Notes under the pieces: model-generated | Told to the model about the DNA's origin: nothing | What the model saw: only the letters and a program-made list of their open reading frames with translations | Database searches by the model: none | Shown here: one piece after another, positions 1-6,693 of the stretch | How the letters are laid out: each line of letters opens with the position of its first letter | How positions within the stretch are numbered: position 1 is the first letter of the stretch | Translations under genes and position numbers: made by a program | NCBI GenBank assembly: GCA_030620935.1 | Contig: JAUXIP010000084.1 | Coordinates: 1 to 7,830, forward strand | DNA: 7,830 nucleotides | DNA from: Deltaproteobacteria bacterium | GTDB lineage: Bacteria; Desulfobacterota_B; Binatia; UBA9968 | Direction: 5' to 3'

Positions 1-279
1 ATCGGGGCCGTTTTGTTCGTCCTTGGACTATACACGGTCCTCACCCGACGCAACGCCATCAGCATCCTCATGGGTGTGGAGCTTATCTTGAACAGCGCCA
101 ACGTCAATTACGTAGCATTTTCTCACTTCAGTACGGGAAACGTGGACGGCCAGATCTACGCGATCTTCGTCATCATGCTGGCAGGCGCGGAAGCAGCCGT
201 AGGACTGGCCATCGTTCTGGCCATCTTCCAGACCTTTCATACCATCGACGTGGAGGCGGCGGAGACGCTTAAGGAGTAG
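1..279 (+). CDS. nuoK: NADH-quinone oxidoreductase subunit K, 5'-truncated by the window edge
   Basis: NuoK is a small three-helix subunit of the complex I membrane arm (ND4L homologue) that helps form the proton path between the quinone site and the antiporter-like subunits. The reading frame is open from the first base and gives 92 residues. The family is about 100 residues long, so roughly 10-14 N-terminal residues lie to the left; the TTG at 13 is internal, not the start. Both family-defining buried glutamates are visible: the one in GVELILNSAN (fragment residue 27, codon 79-81; E. coli Glu36) and the one in AGAEAAVGLA (residue 64; E. coli Glu72). The RRN turn after the first helix is also kept. 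It ends in TAG, 66 nt before nuoL, in normal nuo order. Identification is secure. Confidence 0.96.
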   Translation: MGAVLFVLGLYTVLTRRNAISILMGVELILNSANVNYVAFSHFSTGNVDGQIYAIFVIMLAGAEAAVGLAIVLAIFQTFHTIDVEAAETLKE

Positions 280-285
280 ACTACG

Positions 286-336
286 CATTTTAGATTTTGG
301 ATTGTGGATTGAATTGGAAATCTAAAATCTAAAATG
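286..336 (+). repeat. AT-rich heptad inverted repeat (hairpin) in the nuoK-nuoL spacer
   Basis: The arms ATTTTAGATTTT (287-298) and AAAATCTAAAAT (324-335) are perfect 12-bp inverted repeats. In RNA the stem extends to 286-303 / 319-336 with one G-U pair and a 15-nt loop (304-318). The arms are built of 7-nt units: ATTTTAG, ATTTTGG, ATTGTGG on the left and AAATCTA twice on the right. The stem ends at the first base of the nuoL ribosome binding site GGAAGG (336-341). It is not a standard terminator: there is no G+C-rich stem and the operon clearly continues. It could be an mRNA stability or processing element, a translational damper on nuoL, or a dispersed intergenic repeat of this genome. The function is inferred; the structure is read directly. 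Confidence 0.8.
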
Positions 337-345
337 GAAGGATAA

Positions 346-2382
346 ATGGATCATCCCATACAGACAGATTATCTCCGCTGGATCGTTCTCCTGCCCCTGT
401 TAGGCGCAGCCGTGAACGGTCTCTTGGGGGCGACCCTCCAGAGGAAGATGGGGAAATGGATCATCAGCTTCCTCGCGTGCGCTCCGGTGATCGGCTCCTT
501 TATTCTCTCCCTTCAGGCCTTCTCAGGCTTATTAGCCTTGAAGCCTGAAGAGCGGTTTTTCATCGATCAGGTCTATTCGTGGCTCCACATCGGGACGCTG
601 AATGTCGATGTGGCTTTCTGGGTGGATCCACTTTCGGCAGTGATGCTCCTGGTCGTGACGGGCATAGGCGGACTCATCCATATCTATTCCATGGGGTACA
701 TGCATGAGGATAAGTCCTACTGGCGCTACTTTGCCTTTCTAAATCTTTTCACCTTTTCGATGCTGCTCCTGGTCACGGGCGACAGCCTTCTCCTTATGTT
801 CATTGGCTGGGAAGGGGTGGGGCTTTGCTCCTACGCCCTGATTGGCTTTTGGTATCATGACCACACCAACACCCGGGCCGGCAACAAGGCTTTTATTGTC
901 AACCGGGTCGGCGATTTCGGATTTCTTTTAGGGATATTTCTCCTCTTTTGGACCCTGCACGGGCAAGGTCACGGGACCGTGGTCTTCCGTGAGATCGCGC
1001 AAGGGGCCTCTCTTCTCGAGGGACAAGAGATCTGGGGCATCGGCGTCGTCACGTTGGTCACCCTCTTTTTCTTCATCGGCGCTGCTGGAAAGTCAGCCCA
1101 GATTCCTCTCTACGTTTGGCTCCCCGATGCCATGCAGGGGCCGACGCCGGTGAGCGCTCTTATCCACGCTGCGACCATGGTCACAGCCGGCGTCTACATG
1201 ATCGCCCGCCTACACTTTCTCTACTCGATGGCGCCAGTCACCCTGGGAATCATTGCATGGATCGGTGCTGCGACTGCCCTTTTCGCTGCCACGATCGCCC
1301 TGACTCAGAACGACGTCAAGCGGGTCCTGGCCTATTCGACCATCAGCCAGCTCGGCTATATGTTTCTGGCCGCGGGCGTGGCTGCTTACGGGGCGGCCAT
1401 CTTTCATCTCATGACCCATGCTTTCTTTAAGGCCTGTCTCTTTCTCGGTTCCGGCAGCATCATTCACGCAATGGGTGGAGAGCAGGATATGCGCAAGATG
1501 GGCGGCTTAAGAAAATACATGCCCTATACGTTCTGGACCTTTGCCATCGCTGTTTTAGCCATTGCTGGGACTCCACTGACTGCCGGCTTTTTTTCCAAAG
1601 ACGAGATTCTATGGCAGGCTTTTTCCAGCCCGCATGGCTCCCGCATGCTGTGGTTTCTGGGCGTCCTCGGTGCGGGACTTACCGCCTTCTATATGTTCCG
1701 GCAGTTTTTTCTGGTCTTTTTCGGTGAGTGCCGTGCTGATCATCATGTCCAGGCCCATCTCCACGAGTCGCCCAAGGTAATGACCCTACCGCTGGTCCTG
1801 CTGGCGATCGGCTCGATCGCTGCCGGATGGATCGGGCTGCCTGCGATTTTCGGCGGGAGCGCCTTCGCCCACTGGCTGGAACCTGTATTCGGCGGCCATC
1901 ATGAGGCCCACGCCTCAGTGGCATTGGAAGGCGGCTTGATGGTCTTCTCCGTGGCCGTTGCGGCTTTCGGCTTCTACATCGCTTATCTAACATACTATCG
2001 CGGAACGATATTGCCGGAGCGCTTCTCCTCTCTCCTCGGCGGGCGGCTGTACCGTTTATCTTACAACAAGTATTACATCGATGAGTTCTATCAGTTTGTC
2101 TTCGTCGGCGGGGTACTGCTTTTAGCGCGCGTCGGCGCCTGGATTGACCGATATATCATCGACTTTATCGTAGATGGTTCCGCGAAGACGACAATCGGCG
2201 TCTCCTGGATCAACGGTCTTTTCGACAACCATGTGATCGACGGGATCGTCAACCGCGTCGCCGATTCGACTTTTGCGGCAGGAGACAAGTTAAGAAAAAT
2301 TCAAACGGGAAACATCAACAGCTATCTTTACGTGATCTTGGGGGCGGTCGTCCTCTCTGTGATCATCAAGTTGCGCTATTGA
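346..2382 (+). CDS. nuoL: NADH-quinone oxidoreductase subunit L
   Basis: This is the distal antiporter-like, proton-pumping subunit of complex I in the cytoplasmic membrane (ND5 homologue). At 678 residues it is longer than E. coli NuoL (613) but within the range of many bacteria. The core motifs are in order: GWEGVGLCSY with Glu156 (E. coli Glu144), AAGKSAQIPLYVWLPDAMQG with Lys249 (E. coli Lys229), HAATMVTAGVYM from His274, QNDVKRVLAYSTISQLGYM with Lys325, HAFFKACLFL with Lys362 (E. coli Lys342), and GFFSKDEIL with Lys418-Asp419 (E. coli Lys399-Asp400). The C-terminal region (YNKYYIDEFY near 573 to the last membrane segment at about 660-675) corresponds to the lateral helix that runs along the membrane arm and its anchor. 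The ATG at 346 follows GGAAGG by 4 nt, directly after the spacer hairpin. No charged key residue is missing. Confidence 0.98.
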   Translation: MDHPIQTDYLRWIVLLPLLGAAVNGLLGATLQRKMGKWIISFLACAPVIGSFILSLQAFSGLLALKPEERFFIDQVYSWLHIGTLNVDVAFWVDPLSAVMLLVVTGIGGLIHIYSMGYMHEDKSYWRYFAFLNLFTFSMLLLVTGDSLLLMFIGWEGVGLCSYALIGFWYHDHTNTRAGNKAFIVNRVGDFGFLLGIFLLFWTLHGQGHGTVVFREIAQGASLLEGQEIWGIGVVTLVTLFFFIGAAGKSAQIPLYVWLPDAMQGPTPVSALIHAATMVTAGVYMIARLHFLYSMAPVTLGIIAWIGAATALFAATIALTQNDVKRVLAYSTISQLGYMFLAAGVAAYGAAIFHLMTHAFFKACLFLGSGSIIHAMGGEQDMRKMGGLRKYMPYTFWTFAIAVLAIAGTPLTAGFFSKDEILWQAFSSPHGSRMLWFLGVLGAGLTAFYMFRQFFLVFFGECRADHHVQAHLHESPKVMTLPLVLLAIGSIAAGWIGLPAIFGGSAFAHWLEPVFGGHHEAHASVALEGGLMVFSVAVAAFGFYIAYLTYYRGTILPERFSSLLGGRLYRLSYNKYYIDEFYQFVFVGGVLLLARVGAWIDRYIIDFIVDGSAKTTIGVSWINGLFDNHVIDGIVNRVADSTFAAGDKLRKIQTGNINSYLYVILGAVVLSVIIKLRY

Positions 2383-2410
2383 GGCTGATTCCGATGGGGG
2401 AGTCCGAAAC

Positions 2411-3931
2411 ATGACAGAAAACGTGCTTAGTTACATGGTCTTTTTCCCTTTGGCCGGGATGGTTGTAGTGCTCTTACTACCAGGCAGTCGCCATAACCTG
2501 ATCCGCTGGGTCTCCGCTCTGTTCACTGTCCCGCCGCTTCTTCTTGCTGTATGGCTCTATCGCAATTTTGATACGACCGTTCACACTTTGCAGTTTGAAG
2601 AAAGATTCTCCTGGATCCCGGCCTATAACATCGAATATTTCGTTGCGGTCGATGGGATCAGTATTTCAATGGTCCTTTTGACCGCCCTGCTTTGCTTTAT
2701 TTGCATCTTTGCTTCCTGGGGCATCGACAAAGCGGTCAAGGGTTACTTCGCCCTATTTCTTCTCCTCGACACCGGCATGATGGGTGTATTCGTAGCTCTG
2801 GATTTCTTTCTCTTTTACATCTTCTGGGAGGTGATGCTCCTGCCCATGTATTTTCTGATCGGGATTTGGGGCGGGCCGCGCAAAGAATATGCCGCGATCA
2901 AGTTCTTTCTCTATACCCTCTTCGGCAGTGTACTGATGCTGCTGGCGATTTTGGCGCTCTATTTCGCCAATGATCCTCCTACCTTCGACATGACCAAGCT
3001 GATCGCCCAGAGCGGCAATTATGGCACTGCGGTCCTCCCGATGTGGCCCTTCAATCAGTGGGGCTGGGGGTTCCAACACCTCGTCTGGATGGCCCTGTTT
3101 GTCGGCTTCGCGATTAAGATCCCGGCCTTCCCCTTCCACACGTGGCTTCCCGACGCTCACGTGGAGGCGCCGACGGCGGTCTCGGTTATCCTGGCCGGCG
3201 TTCTGCTCAAGATGGGCACCTATGGGATCCTGCGGATTAATTTTCCCATGCTTCCTCAGGCCACTGCGGATCTCGCTTTTTATTTCCTCGCGGCCTTGGG
3301 CGCTTGGAACATCGTTTATGGGGCGCTCTGCGCCATGGCCCAGACAGATTTAAAGAAACTCGTTGCCTACTCCAGTGTTAGCCACATGGGGTATGTGATG
3401 TTGGGGATGGCGACCTTTACCACCCAAGGGATCAACGGCGCGGTGCTGCAGATGTTCAACCACGGGACGATCACGGCGATGCTCTTTTTGCTTGTGGGAG
3501 TCATTTATGACCGCGCTCATCACCGGGACATTGAAGGATTCGGCGGGCTGGCGGCTGTGATGCCGGTCTATACGGGCGTGACGGCGCTGGCCTTTTTCGC
3601 CTCGATGGGGCTGCCCGGTCTCTCCGGCTTTATTTCCGAGGTGCTGGTGTTGCTCGGCGCCTGGCAAAAATATCCCATTCTTACGGTCATCGGAGCGAGC
3701 GGGGTTGTTCTGACGGCAGGGTATCTCCTGTGGACCGTCCAGAGGATTTATCTGGGTCCGACGAATGAAAAGTACAAGGCGCTCGCGGAAATCAACGGCC
3801 GCGAACTCTTCACCCTCATTCCATTGGCAATCATCGTGGTTATTCTCGGGGTCTATCCCCACGCAGTCCTGGACCTCCTGCGTCCTTCTCTTGATCATCT
3901 AAATCAGATCGTCATCCCGCATCTTTCCTGA
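2411..3931 (+). CDS. nuoM: NADH-quinone oxidoreductase subunit M
   Basis: NuoM is the middle antiporter-like subunit of the complex I membrane arm (ND4 homologue), a polytopic membrane protein. Its 506 residues match the family size (E. coli 509). The expected buried charges are present: Glu140 in FYIFWEVMLLPMYFLIG (E. coli Glu144), Lys236 in FAIKIPAFPFHTWLPDAH (E. coli Lys234), Lys267 in LLKMGTYG (E. coli Lys265), the LKKLVAYSSVSHMGYV segment at about 314-329, His351 in MFNHGTITAMLF (E. coli His348), and Glu410 in SGFISEVLVLLG (E. coli Glu407). The ATG at 2411 is preceded by a strong GGGGGAG (2396-2402) at 8 nt. It lies 28 nt after nuoL and 6 nt before nuoN, so it is part of one transcript. 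Nothing looks odd. Confidence 0.98.
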   Translation: MTENVLSYMVFFPLAGMVVVLLLPGSRHNLIRWVSALFTVPPLLLAVWLYRNFDTTVHTLQFEERFSWIPAYNIEYFVAVDGISISMVLLTALLCFICIFASWGIDKAVKGYFALFLLLDTGMMGVFVALDFFLFYIFWEVMLLPMYFLIGIWGGPRKEYAAIKFFLYTLFGSVLMLLAILALYFANDPPTFDMTKLIAQSGNYGTAVLPMWPFNQWGWGFQHLVWMALFVGFAIKIPAFPFHTWLPDAHVEAPTAVSVILAGVLLKMGTYGILRINFPMLPQATADLAFYFLAALGAWNIVYGALCAMAQTDLKKLVAYSSVSHMGYVMLGMATFTTQGINGAVLQMFNHGTITAMLFLLVGVIYDRAHHRDIEGFGGLAAVMPVYTGVTALAFFASMGLPGLSGFISEVLVLLGAWQKYPILTVIGASGVVLTAGYLLWTVQRIYLGPTNEKYKALAEINGRELFTLIPLAIIVVILGVYPHAVLDLLRPSLDHLNQIVIPHLS

Positions 3932-3937
3932 GCAGCC

Positions 3938-5425
3938 ATGGATCTGGGTAATCTCGAGAGCCTTAGATTTTTTTATCCCGAAGCGATTCTGACCGGGACT
4001 ATCCTTCTTCTCATCGTCCTCGACCTGGTGCTTCAAAATAAGAGGCGGCTTGGGTCTATCGCCCTTGCCGGTTGCTTTTTATCCCTTCTTGCCACTTGGC
4101 AGCTTTACGGGACTCCCGGAGGCTGGCTTTTTCAGCGGATGATCATCCTGGACAACTTCAGTCTCTTTTTCAAGGTGGTTTCTCTCATGGCGGTTTTACT
4201 GACCGTCTGGCTCTCTTTGGGCAGTCGCGAGATTCGGCAAGTCCATCAGGGCGAATATTATACGATCCTTCTAACCTCCGCTCTCGGCATGTTTTTTATG
4301 GCCTCTTCGAGCAATCTCCTGATGGCCTATCTCTCTCTGGAGCTGGTGAGTCTTACCTCCTACATCCTTACCGGTTTTCTGCCCCGTAGCCGCCGCTCGA
4401 CTGAAGGGGCGCTAAAATATCTCATCTACGGCGGGGTCGCCTCAGGCGCGATGATTTACGGAATGAGTTGGATCTTCGGCATGACCGGCAGCCTGGACTA
4501 CGGCCGGATCAACGAGGTCATCGTTCAAGGCGGAATCAATCAGCTCGCCCTTTTTATCGCTTTTATTCTGATCCTGGCCGGCTTCGGCTATAAAGTCGTC
4601 TTTGTCCCTTTCCACATGTGGTCCCCGGACGCTTATCAGGGGGCACCGACACCGATCACGGCCTTTCTTTCGGTTGGATCGAATGCAGCCGGCGTAGCCA
4701 TCCTCATCCGCTTCTTTTTCCCAGCGGTTTCGCGCCTGGGCGAAGGGGGAATATGGGTCCCTGTCTCGGGCGTGGAATGGCCCTACGTTCTCATCGTCAT
4801 CAGCATGGTGACGATGACCTTGGGCAATTTGAGCGCCCTAAATCAACAGAACGTCAAGCGCATGCTCGCCTATTCCGGCATTGCCCACGCCGGCTATATT
4901 CTCATGGGGCTGGTCGTCCTGAACAACGAAGGGCTGAGCGCAATTCTCTTTTACACCTTCGTCTATCTCATCATGAATGTCGGAGCCTTCTTAGTAGTCA
5001 TCATCGTCGCTAATGCCACGGGAAAGGAAGATCTCGAGGCCTACCGCGGCCTGGCTTGGCGCGGGGCCGCCGTTCCCGCGGTCTGCATGGCGATCTTTCT
5101 CTTCTCGCTTACCGGGCTTCCCCCTTTTGCGGGCTTCATCGGCAAGTTTTTTCTCTTTGCGGCGGTTATTCGGCAAGGAGGGACGTTGTTTATCAGCCTG
5201 GCCGTCGTAGCGGCCATCAACAGCGTCGTCTCTCTCTATTACTACGCGCGAATTGTGAAGACGATGTTTCTGGATTCTCCCAACTCCACCGACGAGGCAG
5301 TGGCCATGACCGCAGACACCTCAGCCCTCCTGGGCGTCCTTTCCGCCATGACAGTTCTCCTCGGCATCTACTGGGCTCCTTTGGTTCAATACACCACTTA
5401 CTCTCTCCAGTTCTTTATGAAATAA
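3938..5425 (+). CDS. nuoN: NADH-quinone oxidoreductase subunit N
   Basis: NuoN is the antiporter-like subunit closest to the quinone-side part of the complex I membrane arm (ND2 homologue). It has 495 residues (E. coli 485). Recognised motifs are YLSLELVSLTSY with Glu135 (E. coli Glu133), EGALKYLIYGG with Lys160 (Lys158), GFGYKVVFVPFHMWSPDAYQ with Lys219 (Lys217) and His226, NQQNVKRMLAYSGIAHAGY with Lys307, and GFIGKFFLF with Lys403 (Lys395). One position departs from the family: FLSVGSNAAGVA has Asn249 (AAT) where E. coli has Lys247. The start is ATG 3938, only 6 nt after the nuoM stop, with no good Shine-Dalgarno sequence, so translational coupling to nuoM is likely. It is the last nuo gene in the window. 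No clear terminator hairpin follows the TAA, only a run of seven or more A on this strand. Confidence 0.98.
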   Translation: MDLGNLESLRFFYPEAILTGTILLLIVLDLVLQNKRRLGSIALAGCFLSLLATWQLYGTPGGWLFQRMIILDNFSLFFKVVSLMAVLLTVWLSLGSREIRQVHQGEYYTILLTSALGMFFMASSSNLLMAYLSLELVSLTSYILTGFLPRSRRSTEGALKYLIYGGVASGAMIYGMSWIFGMTGSLDYGRINEVIVQGGINQLALFIAFILILAGFGYKVVFVPFHMWSPDAYQGAPTPITAFLSVGSNAAGVAILIRFFFPAVSRLGEGGIWVPVSGVEWPYVLIVISMVTMTLGNLSALNQQNVKRMLAYSGIAHAGYILMGLVVLNNEGLSAILFYTFVYLIMNVGAFLVVIIVANATGKEDLEAYRGLAWRGAAVPAVCMAIFLFSLTGLPPFAGFIGKFFLFAAVIRQGGTLFISLAVVAAINSVVSLYYYARIVKTMFLDSPNSTDEAVAMTADTSALLGVLSAMTVLLGIYWAPLVQYTTYSLQFFMK

Positions 5426-5677
5426 AAAAAATACGGCCATCGATGAGGGCTGAGGAGGGGACTTGAAAGTATGATGTGGCTACCCGGCCGACCGATGCTC
5501 CGTGCGACAACGGCACGAGATGAGACAAACAGTAGCCCCCCTTAGTTCCTCTGTGGCGTCGATTGGCTACGTGGCCCCGCACTGTGCTCCTGGCGTATCA
5601 GCGAGCAAGCCGAGGTCCCGAAAAAGTATTGATGGCGGTTAGTTGCATTCGTGCGGCAGGCCATGTATGGTGAATGT
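5426..5677 (+). other. Non-coding spacer between the nuo operon and the toxin-antitoxin region
   Basis: This 252-nt stretch marks the switch from the conserved operon to accessory genes. I see no convincing Rho-independent terminator for nuo and no third attC-like hairpin that would mark the left end of the first toxin-antitoxin module. Small structures present are a 5-bp stem CGTGC/GCACG at about 5503-5519 and a GAGGAGGGG purine run at 5452-5460. A weak promoter guess for the antitoxin is TTGCAT (5643-5648), 17 nt, TATGGT (5666-5671), which would begin transcription at or near the antitoxin ATG. The promoter is inference only. Confidence 0.5.
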
Positions 5678-5681
5678 ATGG
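5663..5681 (+). promoter_or_regulatory. Candidate antitoxin operator: 8-bp direct repeat with 11-bp period
   Basis: ATGTATGG occurs at 5663-5670 and again, perfectly, at 5674-5681, separated by TGA, so the repeat unit is 11 bp or about one helical turn. The outer edges also form GCCAT...ATGGC. Ribbon-helix-helix antitoxins usually bind such repeated half-sites cooperatively at their own promoter. This repeat sits exactly over the start of a ribbon-helix-helix gene, so autoregulation is a reasonable inference. It overlaps the chosen ATG (5678), and each copy brings an in-frame ATG (5663, 5678), so part of it may be translated. Confidence 0.45.
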
Positions 5682-5905
5682 CGCGCTTGATTTCGACTAC
5701 GGTTCGGCTCGAAGAAGAGGATGTGCGAGCTTTGAAGAGAGCCCGAGCGGCAGGCCACTCCGCCTCGGTCCTTATTCGCAAGGGGCTTCGGGTGGTGGCG
5801 TCCCGCTATTACACCGGACGCCGCCCGCCGTCTACACGGCTCTTCGAGTCGACCGACAACAAACTTGGCGATGAATCTGAACTCTTCCGGGACCTCAAAG
5901 CTTGA
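5678..5905 (+). CDS. Ribbon-helix-helix (CopG/VapB-like) antitoxin
   Basis: The product has 75 residues. The N-terminal part reads as a ribbon-helix-helix DNA-binding fold: a beta strand ISTTVRLEEEDVRAL (residues 5-19), a helix through KRARAAG, then HSASVLIRKGLRVVASRY with the short turn and second helix. The C-terminal tail, ending ESELFRDLKA, is charged and probably the toxin-binding part. The gene overlaps the following PIN-domain gene by 4 nt, the usual antitoxin-toxin arrangement. The start is uncertain: GTG 5651, ATG 5663 and ATG 5678 are all in frame. I chose 5678 because the fold begins right after it and GGTGA (5669-5673) lies 4 nt upstream. It likely neutralises the downstream ribonuclease and represses its own promoter (inferred from the family and the 11-bp repeat). 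Confidence 0.78.
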   Translation: MARLISTTVRLEEEDVRALKRARAAGHSASVLIRKGLRVVASRYYTGRRPPSTRLFESTDNKLGDESELFRDLKA

Positions 5906-6333
5906 GACCGCCGATCGTCGCAGATACCGGCGGGCTTCTACGCGGCCTCGCCGGCACGAAGGACGGCAAGCCGAGTTTTCCTGAGTATGAAGAGATCCTG
6001 ACATCCGCGAGTCTGGTTATCGTGCCGGGTCTCGTCCTGGCCGAGGTGGACTACTTTCTACGCGAGAACAGAGTCGCCATGCGGAAACTTGTCGCTGAGA
6101 TTTTCGATCCGGCGACACGCTACGAGTATGAGATCCCTCTACCATCCGACATCGTTCGTGCCCTTGAACTCGACGCGAGATTCTCGAAGCTCAAGCTGGG
6201 GCTCGTCGATGGAACAGTCGTTGCCGTAGCTGAGCGAAGGCACATCTACCGGGTGCTGACGACCGATCGTCGCGACTTCACTGCGATCCGCGTCGGTCCG
6301 CGTCTAACGCGGGCGCTGGAGCTGCTGCCGTAA
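5902..6333 (+). CDS. PIN-domain ribonuclease toxin, VapC-like
   Basis: The 143-residue product has the complete PIN acidic set: Asp8 in VADTGGLL, Glu48 in LVLAEVDYFL, Asp103 in LGLVDGTVVAVAERR, and Asp122 (with Asp125) in LTTDRRDF. These bind the metal ions used for RNA cleavage in VapC toxins, which typically cut tRNA, rRNA or mRNA and stop growth when free of antitoxin. The start is almost forced: the frame has a stop at 5878-5880 and the first usable start after it is TTG 5902, which overlaps the antitoxin stop as TTGA. A weak start inside a 4-nt overlap should keep toxin below antitoxin and couple the two. The gene looks intact. It is followed 15 nt later by an attC-like element, suggesting the pair sits in a gene cassette. 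The RNA target cannot be read from sequence. Confidence 0.88.
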   Translation: MRPPIVADTGGLLRGLAGTKDGKPSFPEYEEILTSASLVIVPGLVLAEVDYFLRENRVAMRKLVAEIFDPATRYEYEIPLPSDIVRALELDARFSKLKLGLVDGTVVAVAERRHIYRVLTTDRRDFTAIRVGPRLTRALELLP

Positions 6334-6348
6334 GGGCGAGAAGAGGCA

Positions 6349-6404
6349 GCAGAACAAGAGGCTTGAGCGGCCGCGCGTTGTGCCGCTCACCCTTTGCGTT
6401 AGCA
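6349..6404 (+). repeat. attC-like recombination site 1 (integron gene cassette boundary)
   Basis: The element lies just after the vapC-like stop. It has a 5' core ending AACAA (6353-6357), a perfect 8-bp stem TGAGCGGC (6364-6371) / GCCGCTCA (6382-6389) around a 10-nt loop, partial pairing of GAGG (6358-6361) with CCTTT (6391-6395), and a 3' core GCGTTAGCA (6396-6404). AAC pairs with GTT, and unpaired AA/GC bases sit between the inner and outer stems, which is the general attC layout. Further out the 5' core (GCAG) does not pair with the 3' core. In an array the bases after the crossover G (6398) come from the next cassette, so this is allowed, but it could also mean decay. Identification rests on layout, not on a covariance-model score. 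Confidence 0.62.
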
Positions 6405-6428
6405 GTCCATACGGGCATTTGGTAGAGT
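6399..6428 (+). promoter_or_regulatory. Weak candidate promoter in the cassette leader
   Basis: TTAGCA (6399-6404) and TAGAGT (6423-6428) each match four of six sigma-70 positions and are 18 nt apart. This would start transcription around 6435, ahead of the antitoxin's ribosome binding site. Toxin-antitoxin cassettes often carry their own promoter, which makes one expected here, but this match alone is weak and the -35 would coincide with the recombination junction. Confidence 0.2.
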
Positions 6429-6459
6429 AAGCGGCAATAAGAAATGTGAGGAGATAGTT

Positions 6460-6693
6460 ATGGCTCGGGCAGTTGAAAAGATTGAGGAAGAGATTCGCTC
6501 GTTAAGCGCCGCAGAGAAAGTGGAACTCCTCCGCTCGCTCATATCCGAACTCGATGCTCCGTCGGACCCCGACGTCGAGGGTGCATGGCTCGAAGAGGCA
6601 CAGAGACGACACCAGGATCTCGTCGAAGGGAAGGTGAAGGGTGTTCCCGGCGAGCGAGTGTTTGAGAATCTGCACTCGCGCCTTCGCCGATGA
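6460..6693 (+). CDS. Addiction-module antitoxin (PF09720/TIGR02574-like)
   Basis: The 77-residue product resembles the short 'putative addiction module component' antitoxins. It has an amphipathic helix with a KIEEEIRSLSAAEKVELLRS pattern at residues 7-26, then SDPDVEGAWLEEAQRRHQDL (35-54), and the typical tail with EGKVKGVPGERVF (56-68). These proteins are partners of ParE/RelE-type toxins and bind them through the C-terminal part. The start ATG 6460 has a strong GAGGAG (6448-6453) 6 nt upstream. The stop overlaps the next start as ATGA (6690-6693), so toxin translation is coupled. The antitoxin appears intact while its toxin is interrupted. The family assignment is from pattern memory; the coupling and ribosome binding site are read directly. 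Confidence 0.85.
   Translation: MARAVEKIEEEIRSLSAAEKVELLRSLISELDAPSDPDVEGAWLEEAQRRHQDLVEGKVKGVPGERVFENLHSRLRR

Noticed and set aside
286..336. Transcription terminator between nuoK and nuoL.
   Set aside because: The stem is A+T-rich, nuoL follows with its own ribosome binding site, and the four nuo genes form one co-oriented operon.
3350..3898. A 182-residue minus-strand frame opposite nuoM, and similar long antisense frames in all nuo genes.
   Set aside because: The + strand frames are unmistakable complex I subunits; the antisense frames have low-complexity charged composition typical of complements of membrane-protein genes.
5471..5545. A 24-codon + strand frame (ATG 5471 to TAG 5543) behind a strong purine-rich GAGGAGGGG at 10 nt.
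   Set aside because: The spacing is long, the peptide has no recognisable features, and the region looks non-coding; one good purine run is not enough to call a gene.
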